From contig NZ_CP111042.1 of the NCBI RefSeq assembly GCF_026248685.1, positions 124,001 through 188,000 of the forward strand: a DNA stretch of 64,000 bases, written 5' to 3'. A program made the translations under genes and the position numbers. A model generated the notes under the pieces. The model was not told the DNA's origin. It saw nothing but the letters and a program-made list of their open reading frames with translations, and did no database searches. This DNA is from Haladaptatus caseinilyticus (lineage in GTDB: Archaea > Halobacteriota > Halobacteria > Halobacteriales > Haladaptataceae). Positions 1 through 7,480 of the stretch are shown in pieces. Position 1 is the first letter of the stretch. Every line of letters starts with the position of its first letter.

Positions 1-557
1 CCAAGGAAGATGGGAAAGTTCACAACACGACTGTGGTATTTGATCCAGACGGTGAGCAACGAGCACAGTACCGGAAAGTCCACCTTTTCGACGTCGAAAT
101 TGGCGATGAAGTAGTTACCCAAGAGTCCGCTCGAGTTGTTCCCGGTGAGAATATTGTCACGTTCGATACGGGATTTGCGACCGCTGGCTTGGCTATCTGT
201 TATGATCTTCGTTTTCCCGAACTATTCAGTAGTCTTGCGGGGAACGGAGCCGATGTTATCATTCTCCCTGCCGCGTTCACCAAACATACCGGCAAAGATC
301 ATTGGGAATCACTGCTCCGAGCACGGGCAATCGAGACCCAATCATATGTGATCGCACCTGGGCAGATCGGAGACAAACCGAACTCGGTACCCAGCTATGG
401 TCGTTCGATGGTCATCGATCCATGGGGAAACGTCGTCGCCAGGGCAAGCGATACGGTTGGTGTTATAACGGCCAATCTGGATTTCGGCTATCTTGACCAA
501 ATTCAACGAGAGCTACCTTCGCTCGAACATAAGCGAAAAGAATTGTACAATATTTGA
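1..557 (+). CDS. Nitrilase-superfamily C-N hydrolase, 5' truncated by window edge
   Basis: The reading frame is open from base 3, so this is the C-terminal two thirds of a carbon-nitrogen hydrolase. The family hydrolyses amides, carbamoyl compounds or nitriles with a Glu-Lys-Cys triad. Visible are the catalytic Lys in YRKVHLFD (about residue 25 of the fragment) and the Cys in AICYDLRFPELF (about residue 66), plus the usual GRSMVIDPWG segment near the end. The first catalytic Glu lies before the window. The FPELF and RFPE signatures resemble the Nit2/omega-amidase branch, but the substrate cannot be read from sequence. A TrmB regulator starts 35 bases downstream, and an ABC importer follows. 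Confidence 0.88.
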   Translation, partial: KEDGKVHNTTVVFDPDGEQRAQYRKVHLFDVEIGDEVVTQESARVVPGENIVTFDTGFATAGLAICYDLRFPELFSSLAGNGADVIILPAAFTKHTGKDHWESLLRARAIETQSYVIAPGQIGDKPNSVPSYGRSMVIDPWGNVVARASDTVGVITANLDFGYLDQIQRELPSLEHKRKELYNI

Positions 558-591
558 ATATTTTGTTATTATTTTATTAAGGAGCTAAATT

Positions 592-1389
592 ATGTCCTTT
601 ATTGGTATGGGAACATCACTAGTCGATGACTTCGAGATATACTTGCACGAAATGGGCCTATCAGAGTACGAAGCCCGCGCTTATCTCGGAGTCTTGCAGA
701 GTGGAACAGCAACTGCAAAGGAAATATCCGATGCTGCAGATATTCCGCAGTCACGGGTTTATGATGTACTCGAATCACTCGAGTCGATGGGATTTGTAAC
801 TATTCAACCCGGACGGCCGAAGAAGTTCGGTCCAATAGAACCTGAACTTGCCGTCTCACAATATGTTCAGCACAAACGAAGCAACTTAGAAAACGAGATT
901 GCACAGAGTCGAAAAGTCGGCGATCAGTTCCTAGAGAAACTCGATGGGCAGCAGTTCCAATATCGTCAAAATGATGAGATCGACGTATTCTGGTCATACA
1001 AGGGGAAAAATTACATCCTGAAACAGTTCGGCCGGTACTGCAGCAATGCTACTGATGAAATTCGGATGATAACCAAGGGGAACAGCTTCGAACGAGTGGT
1101 TCAAAGCCATAAGGAAATATTACAAAACAGACATGAACACGGTGTTGATATCCGAATTATCGTCCCACACGATGGAATCAATAACATGGTTCTCGACACC
1201 GCAAGTGAATGGGCTGAACTTCGCGATAGAGATGCTATCGAGGGTCGAATCTACCTATTTGATTCCAATAGAGTTCTAATAACGTGGCTCAGCGATCAGG
1301 AAGATCGGTTTGTAGCGATGGCAACACAGAGTTCTCAACTTGAGATGACCATCGGACAGCTGTTTGAATTGTCGTGGAACTCGCCATAA
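592..1389 (+). CDS. TrmB-family transcriptional regulator
   Basis: A 265-residue protein with an N-terminal winged helix (about residues 18-85: GLSEYEARAYLGVLQSGTAT, then IPQSRVYDVLESLESMGFV) and a C-terminal domain of the TrmB effector/phospholipase-D-like type. TrmB proteins are archaeal sugar- or metabolite-responsive regulators of ABC importers and central metabolism. The ATG at 592 is supported by a Shine-Dalgarno-like GGAG at 581-584, rare enough in haloarchaea to be worth noting. It lies between the nitrilase and an ABC transporter on the same strand, so local control of one or both is a reasonable inference. It could equally act on remote targets. Confidence 0.9.
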   Translation: MSFIGMGTSLVDDFEIYLHEMGLSEYEARAYLGVLQSGTATAKEISDAADIPQSRVYDVLESLESMGFVTIQPGRPKKFGPIEPELAVSQYVQHKRSNLENEIAQSRKVGDQFLEKLDGQQFQYRQNDEIDVFWSYKGKNYILKQFGRYCSNATDEIRMITKGNSFERVVQSHKEILQNRHEHGVDIRIIVPHDGINNMVLDTASEWAELRDRDAIEGRIYLFDSNRVLITWLSDQEDRFVAMATQSSQLEMTIGQLFELSWNSP

Positions 1390-1400
1390 CGAGTTACGGA

Positions 1401-1421
1401 GCTGATTTTCAGCACTTTTTT
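1401..1421 (+). terminator. Hairpin plus T-tract after the TrmB gene
   Basis: GCTGA and TCAGC form a 5-bp stem around a TTT loop, followed by ACTTTTTT. This starts 12 bases after the TrmB stop codon and resembles an intrinsic terminator. It would separate the nitrilase-TrmB unit from the ABC importer operon. Confidence 0.5.
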
Positions 1422-1630
1422 GGGTTGCTTCTTGCACTCGCCCTGATCTAACAGGTACTACTTGCCAGATTGGCTTCTAATGACTTCACTCTGTAGAGAA
1501 GCTACCAGACAGTGTACAGTTTACTAGCGCGACATTGCAGGACCCACTAGTGAAATGTAAAACTGTTCTAGAAGCAAAATGCGGAATAAAATTTGTTTGC
1601 GTTTACCACTGTACCATGGTGAATAAGTGA

Positions 1631-1637
1631 TTTATAG
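1631..1637 (+). promoter_or_regulatory. Likely TATA box for the ABC importer operon
   Basis: TTTATAG lies 22-28 bases before the ATG at 1659, the distance expected for a leaderless or nearly leaderless haloarchaeal transcript. The preceding 240 bases hold no gene. Confidence 0.45.
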
Positions 1638-1658
1638 CCTATTGCGATATGAACTGTC

Positions 1659-3032
1659 ATGGTTGACGATAACAATCAACTATCGAAACGCCAAATCAAT
1701 TTCAATAGCGGTCGACGACGTCTTTTGAAGACGGCAGGCCTGGCTGGGACGGTTTCACTTGCAGGCTGTACCAGCCTCCCCGGAGGCAAGTCAGGGAGTA
1801 GCGGGACAAAAACGCTCAGAGTGCTCAACTCCGCATACGAGCCTACACAGAAAGAGTTCAACAAATTGTTCTCTGAATTCGAGGACAAACATAGCAATGT
1901 GAAAATCAAGTACAATCGAGTTGGGTTCGCAGAGGCTCCTCAAAAGGCTTCGCAGGCTCATGCATCTGGGAACCCCTATGATATCATGAACCTCGCATCA
2001 CCCGGAAACAACGTTGCTGCTGCAAAAAAGGGCCTGTTCCAGCCTATCAACGACGTTATCGAAGAGCGAGGTGGGACTGACTACTGGCTCGAAAAATCCA
2101 TCTTCAAATTGGACGGCGACTTTTATTTCGCACCCCACTACGGGTCTGTTCTCAATCTTCTTTACCGCGAGGATTTGCTCAAAGAAGCCGGAGCACCTAT
2201 GCCTCCATTCGACTCGTGGGATCAGTATCAGAAAGCTGCAAAGATGGTGACAAAGCCAGACAAGAATCAATATGGACATCCGGTTTTTCTGGGATCCAAT
2301 CACTTCCATGGCGTATGGCCGATGATGTTAGTGCTGGGCAATGGGGGGCATCTCGTCAATTCCGATGGCAACATCGTCTACGACTCCAAGAAAACTGCAG
2401 AAGCGCTCTCGTTCATCAAGGAGATGAATCAATTTAGCCCAAAAAGTGCGCATAATACTAGCATTCCGAATATGCGACCACCATTGTACCAGGGCCAGTA
2501 TGCAATGACGTGGTACTCGACCAACTTGATGCCAAGCGACATCGAGGAGTACAATCCCGACCTCAAAGGGAAGGTGCATGTAACTCACGTCCCGGCCAAG
2601 AACAGCAATCACACACCAGTTGCCCGGATGACCGGCACTGGATACGGTCTCAGTAGTAAGACGAACCACCCTGATATGGCGAAGAAACTCATCAAGTTCG
2701 TCACGAAAAAAGAGAATGTCACACGTCTCTTGTTGGCTCAGCCCGCCGCTAAAGTTCCGATGGTCAAAGGCATCCTTGATCAGGATCAACTTTGGGAGAG
2801 CGAGACGCTCAGTAAATACGAGGATCATTATCGAAACCTCGTTGGCATCGCACAGGACTATGGCCGCATTATCGCGGTCAACGAGAATCCCGACACTGTG
2901 AACTCGATCACTGGGCAGGCACTGAGCGAGGCTCATGTCGTCAAATCAGCTCAAGATGTCGTTTTGAACGGTAAAGATCCGATGCAGTCGGCACAGAAAT
3001 GGGCGAACAAGATGCGTAAGGATCTCAAATAA
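1659..3032 (+). CDS. ABC importer solute-binding lipoprotein (family 1, sugar-type)
   Basis: A 457-residue extracellular binding protein. It has a Tat signal (twin Arg in SGRRRLLKTAGLAG, residues 18-30) ending in a lipobox LAGC at Cys37, so it is probably a membrane-anchored lipoprotein. The mature part has the MalE/UgpB-type fold signature (WYSTNLMP, LYREDLLKEAGAP, WDQYQKAAK). Two permease genes follow within 6 bases, making a classical CUT1-like import unit. The ligand may be a sugar, a glycerophosphodiester or another polyol. The family name alone does not decide this. Confidence 0.92.
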   Translation: MVDDNNQLSKRQINFNSGRRRLLKTAGLAGTVSLAGCTSLPGGKSGSSGTKTLRVLNSAYEPTQKEFNKLFSEFEDKHSNVKIKYNRVGFAEAPQKASQAHASGNPYDIMNLASPGNNVAAAKKGLFQPINDVIEERGGTDYWLEKSIFKLDGDFYFAPHYGSVLNLLYREDLLKEAGAPMPPFDSWDQYQKAAKMVTKPDKNQYGHPVFLGSNHFHGVWPMMLVLGNGGHLVNSDGNIVYDSKKTAEALSFIKEMNQFSPKSAHNTSIPNMRPPLYQGQYAMTWYSTNLMPSDIEEYNPDLKGKVHVTHVPAKNSNHTPVARMTGTGYGLSSKTNHPDMAKKLIKFVTKKENVTRLLLAQPAAKVPMVKGILDQDQLWESETLSKYEDHYRNLVGIAQDYGRIIAVNENPDTVNSITGQALSEAHVVKSAQDVVLNGKDPMQSAQKWANKMRKDLK

Positions 3033-3037
3033 CAGCT

Positions 3038-3979
3038 ATGACGGAAATCAGTGAACGTCAAAATTCGGCCGTGACCGCAACAACCACCAGAGTTCGAGGC
3101 TGGTTCGACGACTTGAGCGAGAATCAAGTAGGATTAGTGCTCGTCGCGCCACTCGTACTCTTGTTGCTCACGCTCTACTTGTACCCTATCTTTAGGGCGT
3201 TCCTCTTTAGCCTCCAGGAAATCAGCCTCTTCGCAACCGACGGCCGGTGGATTGGCCCAGAACACTACCTTACTTTGCTGGAATCTGCTCGCTTCTGGAA
3301 TGCGTTCAAGAACGGGGTTGTGTATACCATTGGATCCGTTGCAGTTACGCTCGTGATTGGTGTCGGCACTGCATTGGTTCTCAACCGATCGTTCGTCGGC
3401 AAACGGGCGATAACTGGGCTCATCCTTTCACCGTACATGATCCCGATCGTTGGGATTGTTATCGTTTTCCGTTGGTTCTTCAACGGGCTATCTGGGGTGG
3501 CGAACTATGCATTCGTTCAAATCGGACTCATCAACGAACCAATCGCCTGGTTCAGTGACCCCACCTATGCAATGCCTATTTTGGTCTTCATCAGTGGATG
3601 GGCGCTGTACCCGTTCGTTACGATGCTTGTGCTAGCAAAACTCCAGACGATTCCCGAGGAATACTATGAGGCTGCACGGTTAATGGGTGCATCTCGTTCT
3701 CGTCAATTCCTCTCGATCACCCTTCCGCAGCTTCGGAGCGTCCTGTTCGTCGCGATCCTCTTGCGAATGCTCTGGACGTTCAATCTCTTCGATATCATCT
3801 GGTTGGGTACGCAAGGCGGCCCCGGTAATGCCACTGAGACACTTCCAGTGATGGCGTATCGCACCGCACTCGACGGGCTCAGTCTCGGAGAAGGGACTGC
3901 TGTCGCGTTCCTCACATTTGTCGTGCTAGCCATCGGAACATCGATTTACTTCAAAGCGTTCGGGGAGGCGAGCGCGTAA
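3038..3979 (+). CDS. ABC importer permease, MalF/UgpA type
   Basis: A 313-residue membrane protein with about six transmembrane helices. The cytoplasmic EAA loop, which contacts the ATPase, is visible as IPEEYYEAARLMGASRSRQF. It starts 5 bases after the binding-protein stop and is followed directly by the second permease, so the three genes are almost certainly one transcript. No ATP-binding subunit is encoded downstream. In several archaea one shared MalK-like ATPase serves many CUT1 permeases. Confidence 0.92.
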   Translation: MTEISERQNSAVTATTTRVRGWFDDLSENQVGLVLVAPLVLLLLTLYLYPIFRAFLFSLQEISLFATDGRWIGPEHYLTLLESARFWNAFKNGVVYTIGSVAVTLVIGVGTALVLNRSFVGKRAITGLILSPYMIPIVGIVIVFRWFFNGLSGVANYAFVQIGLINEPIAWFSDPTYAMPILVFISGWALYPFVTMLVLAKLQTIPEEYYEAARLMGASRSRQFLSITLPQLRSVLFVAILLRMLWTFNLFDIIWLGTQGGPGNATETLPVMAYRTALDGLSLGEGTAVAFLTFVVLAIGTSIYFKAFGEASA

Positions 3980-4822
3980 ATGATCGAACTCTCACTCCGT
4001 CAACGTCACTATCTTGAACGAGCCGTAACCTACGGGCTCGTCATCGGGATGACCGCCCTGTTGATGATACCGATGATTTGGGGAGCTCTATCGACAGTGC
4101 GCCCTTCGAAGGATCTCTTCACGTGGCCTCCGAAGATCATCCCATCGAGCGTCACGCTCGAAAACTACCGGTTGCTGCTGGAGACGACGAGTTTCGTCCA
4201 GTATTTCATTAACAGTCTGACAACCGCTATACTTGCAATGATATTTACGCTGGCTATCGCCATTCCAGCTGCCTATGCGGTTACCCGATACGAGTTCCAT
4301 GGCAGAAAATACGTCAGCAACCTCAGTACGATTATCTACATGTTCCCACTCGTATTGCTGGGGCTTCCATTGTTCGTCATTTTCTCGCGACTCAGCCTTA
4401 CCAACTCGAGAATCGGACTCGCATTAACTCACACTGCCTTCGCACTACCGTTTGCACTAATGCTCTTACGCGTATTCTTCAATGATATCTCTCCCGCGAT
4501 AGTCGAGTCGGCACGACTGGTTGGGGCAAGCCGACTTACTATCATTCGGAAAATAATCCTCCCCCTGTCGCTGCCCGGCATCGTGGCCACGATCATCTTT
4601 GTGATGGCATTATCGTGGAAGGAATACTTCTTCGCGCTTCTAATGATGAACGACAGCGGGCTCTACACACTTCCGATCGGGATTGCCAATCTCATCAACA
4701 TTGCAACAACCAATTGGGGACTCATCCTCAGTGGCGTGATGATAATGAGTCTCCCGCCGATGCTACTCATATTCTTCCTCTATGATTACCTCTTAGAAGG
4801 ATTCAGCGTTAGTTCCTTGTAG
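3980..4822 (+). CDS. ABC importer permease, MalG/UgpE type
   Basis: A 280-residue permease whose ATG directly follows the stop of the previous permease (zero spacing), indicating translational coupling. About six transmembrane segments are present, and the EAA loop reads IVESARLVGASRLTIIRKII. It pairs with the MalF-like subunit to form the translocation pore. It is the last gene of the unit: a convergent open frame on the other strand overlaps its 3' end by 37 bases. Confidence 0.92.
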   Translation: MIELSLRQRHYLERAVTYGLVIGMTALLMIPMIWGALSTVRPSKDLFTWPPKIIPSSVTLENYRLLLETTSFVQYFINSLTTAILAMIFTLAIAIPAAYAVTRYEFHGRKYVSNLSTIIYMFPLVLLGLPLFVIFSRLSLTNSRIGLALTHTAFALPFALMLLRVFFNDISPAIVESARLVGASRLTIIRKIILPLSLPGIVATIIFVMALSWKEYFFALLMMNDSGLYTLPIGIANLINIATTNWGLILSGVMIMSLPPMLLIFFLYDYLLEGFSVSSL

Positions 4823-5049
4823 CCCGACGATATTCGTTCGAATTCCTGTTTCGAACGTCTTCTTGGACGGTTCTTTGCTACCTTTAACAATTCACCGAGT
4901 AACCCGATTACCAATCGGTTTCGCTCACTTACGATCTGTTCTTCGAAAAAAGTCGAAGTCGTCAGCTGCTTATCCACCTGTGCCAGCATCGCATTCAAAA
5001 ACGGAATTGGATCGGCAACCTCATCTGCAGCTGGGAATCCATGCATCAT
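4786..5049 (-). CDS. Small hypothetical protein, doubtful
   Basis: An 87-residue open frame starting MMHGFPAADEV with mixed hydrophobic and charged composition (LVIGLLGELLKVAKNRPRRR). It overlaps the convergent permease by 37 bases. The composition is protein-like rather than shadow-like outside the overlap, but no family is recognised. It sits beside a broken winged-helix gene and may itself be a remnant. No function is proposed. Confidence 0.3.
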   Translation of the reverse strand: MMHGFPAADEVADPIPFLNAMLAQVDKQLTTSTFFEEQIVSERNRLVIGLLGELLKVAKNRPRRRSKQEFERISSGYKELTLNPSKR

Positions 5050-5094
5050 ATAATGGATATGTAGTATTTACATCGATAATTCTTCTCCGACCAG

Positions 5095-5204
5095 CTACTC
5101 CTCCGGAACCCACCAAATCACCACCCGCGGACTCAATTTCCCACGTTCTAATCACCTTGCTCATGCAACTCCTCGAGCCGCTGATGCACTGGTCGCCGCT
5201 CCAT
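5095..5204 (-). pseudogene. Winged-helix gene remnant (C-terminal half), with stop and frameshift
   Basis: Read on the minus strand from 5204: MERRPVHQRLEELHEQGD, then an in-frame TAG. One base later in the other frame it continues RGKLSPRVVIWWVPEE and stops at 5095-5097. The longer fragment at 53160-53378 encodes RRPVHQRLEELHERGELERG and RGKLSSRVVIW in one frame, so this copy carries a nonsense codon and a one-base frameshift. It is one of at least five fragments of this family in the window. The rest of 4823-5303 holds no other recognisable gene. Confidence 0.72.
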
Positions 5205-5303
5205 CTTCTTCACTTAGTACTTTTTCAGTGAACTCTCCATCGTCCACACATTTATGTAGGTTCAATCCGTCCCATTACTAACGGAATTCTATCTTGGTAT
5301 AAA

Positions 5304-6386
5304 ATGAATCGACGAATACTTCGATTTCTGGTTGTCGTCTTTGGACTTGTGATTCTCTGCTATTTTGTCGGCGGGAGCCAGGTCAGCCGCGAACTCGCAA
5401 GCGCTAATCCAGTATTCATCGTCCTCGGCTTCTCTATCACTTTAGCCGCGCTTTTCTGTTGGAGCGAAGCTGTTCGCTGTCTTCTCAACCGTTCGGAAAC
5501 CCCTATTGGGGGGTGGCGGTTCCGAGGTGCATACCTCGCAAGCTTCTTCGCCAAACAAATCATTCCGATCGGCCGCGCAAGCAGTCCGTTTCTGCTCGCC
5601 CACATCGTCTCGTCCGAAATGAGCACAGATCGGGACCAAACGCTGGGGGCGGCACTCGTAATAGAGGTATTGAACCTTACTGCATCGCTCAGTCTCGGTC
5701 TTATCGGATTGGGTTTCCTCGCCTTTCGAGGTCAGTCTGCTATAGCATTTATTTCCGTTCCCTCGCTCCACATCGCGATCCTCCTCACAGGTGGATTTCT
5801 GGCCGCCACGACCACGCTGTATCGATACAAGCACCTGCTTTTACGTCGGATAATAGTAGTGGGTATCCGGCTGCTCTCGGTGCTGCGTGCATTGAGTGGA
5901 AATCGGACACAGCGTCTCCACCTTCGTCTCCGTCCAGTAAAGGCCCGTACCCGATTCATTCGCGAATATCTTCACTTACGAATGCGCTCGTATTCGACCG
6001 AAATCAACCTCGTGCTGGAGAACCGCCGGCAAATCGGACTCGCACTCGGATGGTCAGTCGTCGGGTGGATTTGTTTCTGCCTTCCCCTCTATGCGAGTTT
6101 CCTCGCACTTGACCGGCATATCTCGATACTACTCCCGCTTTTTCTGATTCCTGCGAGCGGGATTGCACGAGTTATTCCACTTCCAGGTGGTCTTGGTGGT
6201 GTTGAAGTTATGCTCGGTGGGATGATTATTGCGCTGACTAGCTTGGATGCGGGAACCGCTGGCGGGATTGTTCTTCTCTATCGATTGCTTAGCTATTGGG
6301 GAATTCTCATGCTTGGTGGGCTGTATTCAGTGTATTTCCTGGATATTGGTCAACTCCTTCAAATTCGACGAAAGCAAACGTCGTAA
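5304..6386 (+). CDS. Flippase-like membrane protein (UPF0104/LPG synthase TM region family)
   Basis: A 360-residue integral membrane protein with roughly eight hydrophobic segments. Family signatures are visible: FFAKQIIPIGRASSPFLLAH near residue 90 and PLPGGLGGVEVMLGGMI near residue 295, matching the PxGxGxxE region of the MprF-flippase/AglD-associated superfamily. Such proteins move lipids or lipid-linked sugars. A specific role cannot be read. It stands alone, with a TATA-like sequence overlapping its start (TATAAAATG). Flanking genes are unrelated. Confidence 0.85.
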   Translation: MNRRILRFLVVVFGLVILCYFVGGSQVSRELASANPVFIVLGFSITLAALFCWSEAVRCLLNRSETPIGGWRFRGAYLASFFAKQIIPIGRASSPFLLAHIVSSEMSTDRDQTLGAALVIEVLNLTASLSLGLIGLGFLAFRGQSAIAFISVPSLHIAILLTGGFLAATTTLYRYKHLLLRRIIVVGIRLLSVLRALSGNRTQRLHLRLRPVKARTRFIREYLHLRMRSYSTEINLVLENRRQIGLALGWSVVGWICFCLPLYASFLALDRHISILLPLFLIPASGIARVIPLPGGLGGVEVMLGGMIIALTSLDAGTAGGIVLLYRLLSYWGILMLGGLYSVYFLDIGQLLQIRRKQTS

Positions 6387-6463
6387 CGAACGACACCGCT
6401 TAGCTGATTGACGTAGTGTGACCGATTCTTGTCACTTTATACCATACAATACGACGTGAGACT

Positions 6464-6682
6464 ATGTCTCGACGCACGGCTGTAACCGATGCCGCAATCA
6501 ACGCTCCTGTTGGCTTAGTCCTCCTTTCGATTGGTAGTATCGTTGCATCGGCACTTGGGACCATATTTGATCCGGTGATCGCTGCGATTCCAGCACTGAT
6601 CGTCTAGATTGTTTGTGCGTTCTATGGGCTCAAACAGTTTGCCTATGGATTGTATACGCTCATCGAAGATGCAACGAGCTAA
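6464..6682 (+). pseudogene. Small two-helix membrane protein interrupted by an in-frame TAG
   Basis: From the ATG at 6464 the frame reads MSRRTAVTDAAINAPVGLVL and a first hydrophobic helix, meets TAG at 6605-6607 (codon 48), then continues without interruption IVCAFYGLKQFAYGLYTLIE to a TAA at 6680-6682. The residues after TAG are hydrophobic and protein-like, and the frame is kept. This is best read as a recent nonsense mutation of a 72-residue membrane protein. A 47-residue product with one helix could still be made. Pyrrolysine read-through is unlikely because haloarchaea are not known to use it. Confidence 0.6.
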
Positions 6683-6811
6683 CAGGGCGCCCCATATTAT
6701 AAACAAATTCACGTAGTAGCGGATCGACTTCGGCGTAAATTTGGCTTTTACACAATTTTACTCTCGAATAGGTAGCGGACAGCTAAGGTGGCAATTGATC
6801 CATAAGCCGCA

Positions 6812-7249
6812 CTACGTTGCGGGGTGTACTGTGTTTCGATTGCCAAACTTCGTAGCTAACCAACCACCGATTGCGGCTCCGATGAAACCCAATACGGCTC
6901 CGATAGCTAAGATAGCCAGTATAACCAATGGAACGACGATCACCGTAAAGACGATTGCACCGGACCCAAGCCATTTGGTGGCGATGTCAGAGAGAGGACT
7001 GAACGCCATCACCAGTGCTGGAATAGCACCAAGAGCCCCAGCACCGATACCCGTACGATAGATCCTCTGTGCGTTACGTTTCGCCAGATAGCTTGCAATC
7101 ATTCCCCCAATAGTCGCCATTATGAGTGAGTAGATCTCTGGTTCAAAGAACCAATTGTATCCGACGGTCAGTGGGATAGATATGAGTCCGCCAATAAGTG
7201 CGTATTTCCACTCTGACGACGTCTTGTTAGTTTGATTGAATCTCACCAT
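6812..7249 (-). CDS. DUF5518-type membrane protein
   Basis: A 145-residue protein with four hydrophobic segments (ALIGGLISIPLTVGYNWFF, LIMATIGGMIASYLA, GAGALGAIPALVMAFS, and a long Ile/Val-rich final pair) and Gly-zipper-like motifs (GAVLGFIGAAIGGWLA). This matches the haloarchaeal DUF5518 group, which has no known function. The start MVRFNQTNK is the only good ATG. It is a single gene with no operon partners. Confidence 0.75.
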   Translation of the reverse strand: MVRFNQTNKTSSEWKYALIGGLISIPLTVGYNWFFEPEIYSLIMATIGGMIASYLAKRNAQRIYRTGIGAGALGAIPALVMAFSPLSDIATKWLGSGAIVFTVIVVPLVILAILAIGAVLGFIGAAIGGWLATKFGNRNTVHPAT

Positions 7250-7292
7250 ACTAATTGACCCAAACTATATATGGTGGTAAGAGTACTTCATT

Positions 7293-7326
7293 CTCTCTGC
7301 AAATCGTCCCTGTTCATCGCGCTCAC
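7293..7326 (-). pseudogene. Winged-helix gene remnant (N-terminal 12 codons)
   Basis: On the minus strand this reads SERDEQGRFAER, aligning with SEHDNQGRFAEQ at the start of the 53 kb fragment. The codon before it is AAG, where a start codon would be expected. Nothing of the rest of the gene is present here. It lies 90 bases outside the right-end hairpin of the tnpB element. Confidence 0.5.
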
Positions 7327-7414
7327 TCTTCCGCGATACTTCGCAAACGCATCATAGCTCGTCCTAATTGCTCGAATCTTTCTGAATCACTATATGGTCA
7401 CAAACGCCACATTG

Positions 7415-7480
7415 ACATCCTCCCGCGCCTGAAGACGCGGGAATCCCACGGCACCGCACCGCTTGGGTTGGGATATTACG
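7415..7480 (-). ncRNA. Putative omega-RNA scaffold/right end of the tnpB element
   Basis: In characterised IS200/IS605 elements, the guide RNA for TnpB is transcribed from the 3' end of tnpB into the right end. Here the segment after the tnpB stop contains GTAATATCCCAACCCAAGCG, a GC-rich stretch and the terminal 7-bp hairpin at 7421-7442. The related remnant at 38405-38512 keeps the same opening (GTAATATCC) and the same terminal GGAGGATGTC. Transcription is inferred from the family and cannot be seen directly. Confidence 0.5.

Noticed and set aside
6464-6682. TAG read as pyrrolysine
   Set aside because: Pyrrolysine use is known in methanogens and some bacteria, not in haloarchaea, and no pyl gene is visible here.
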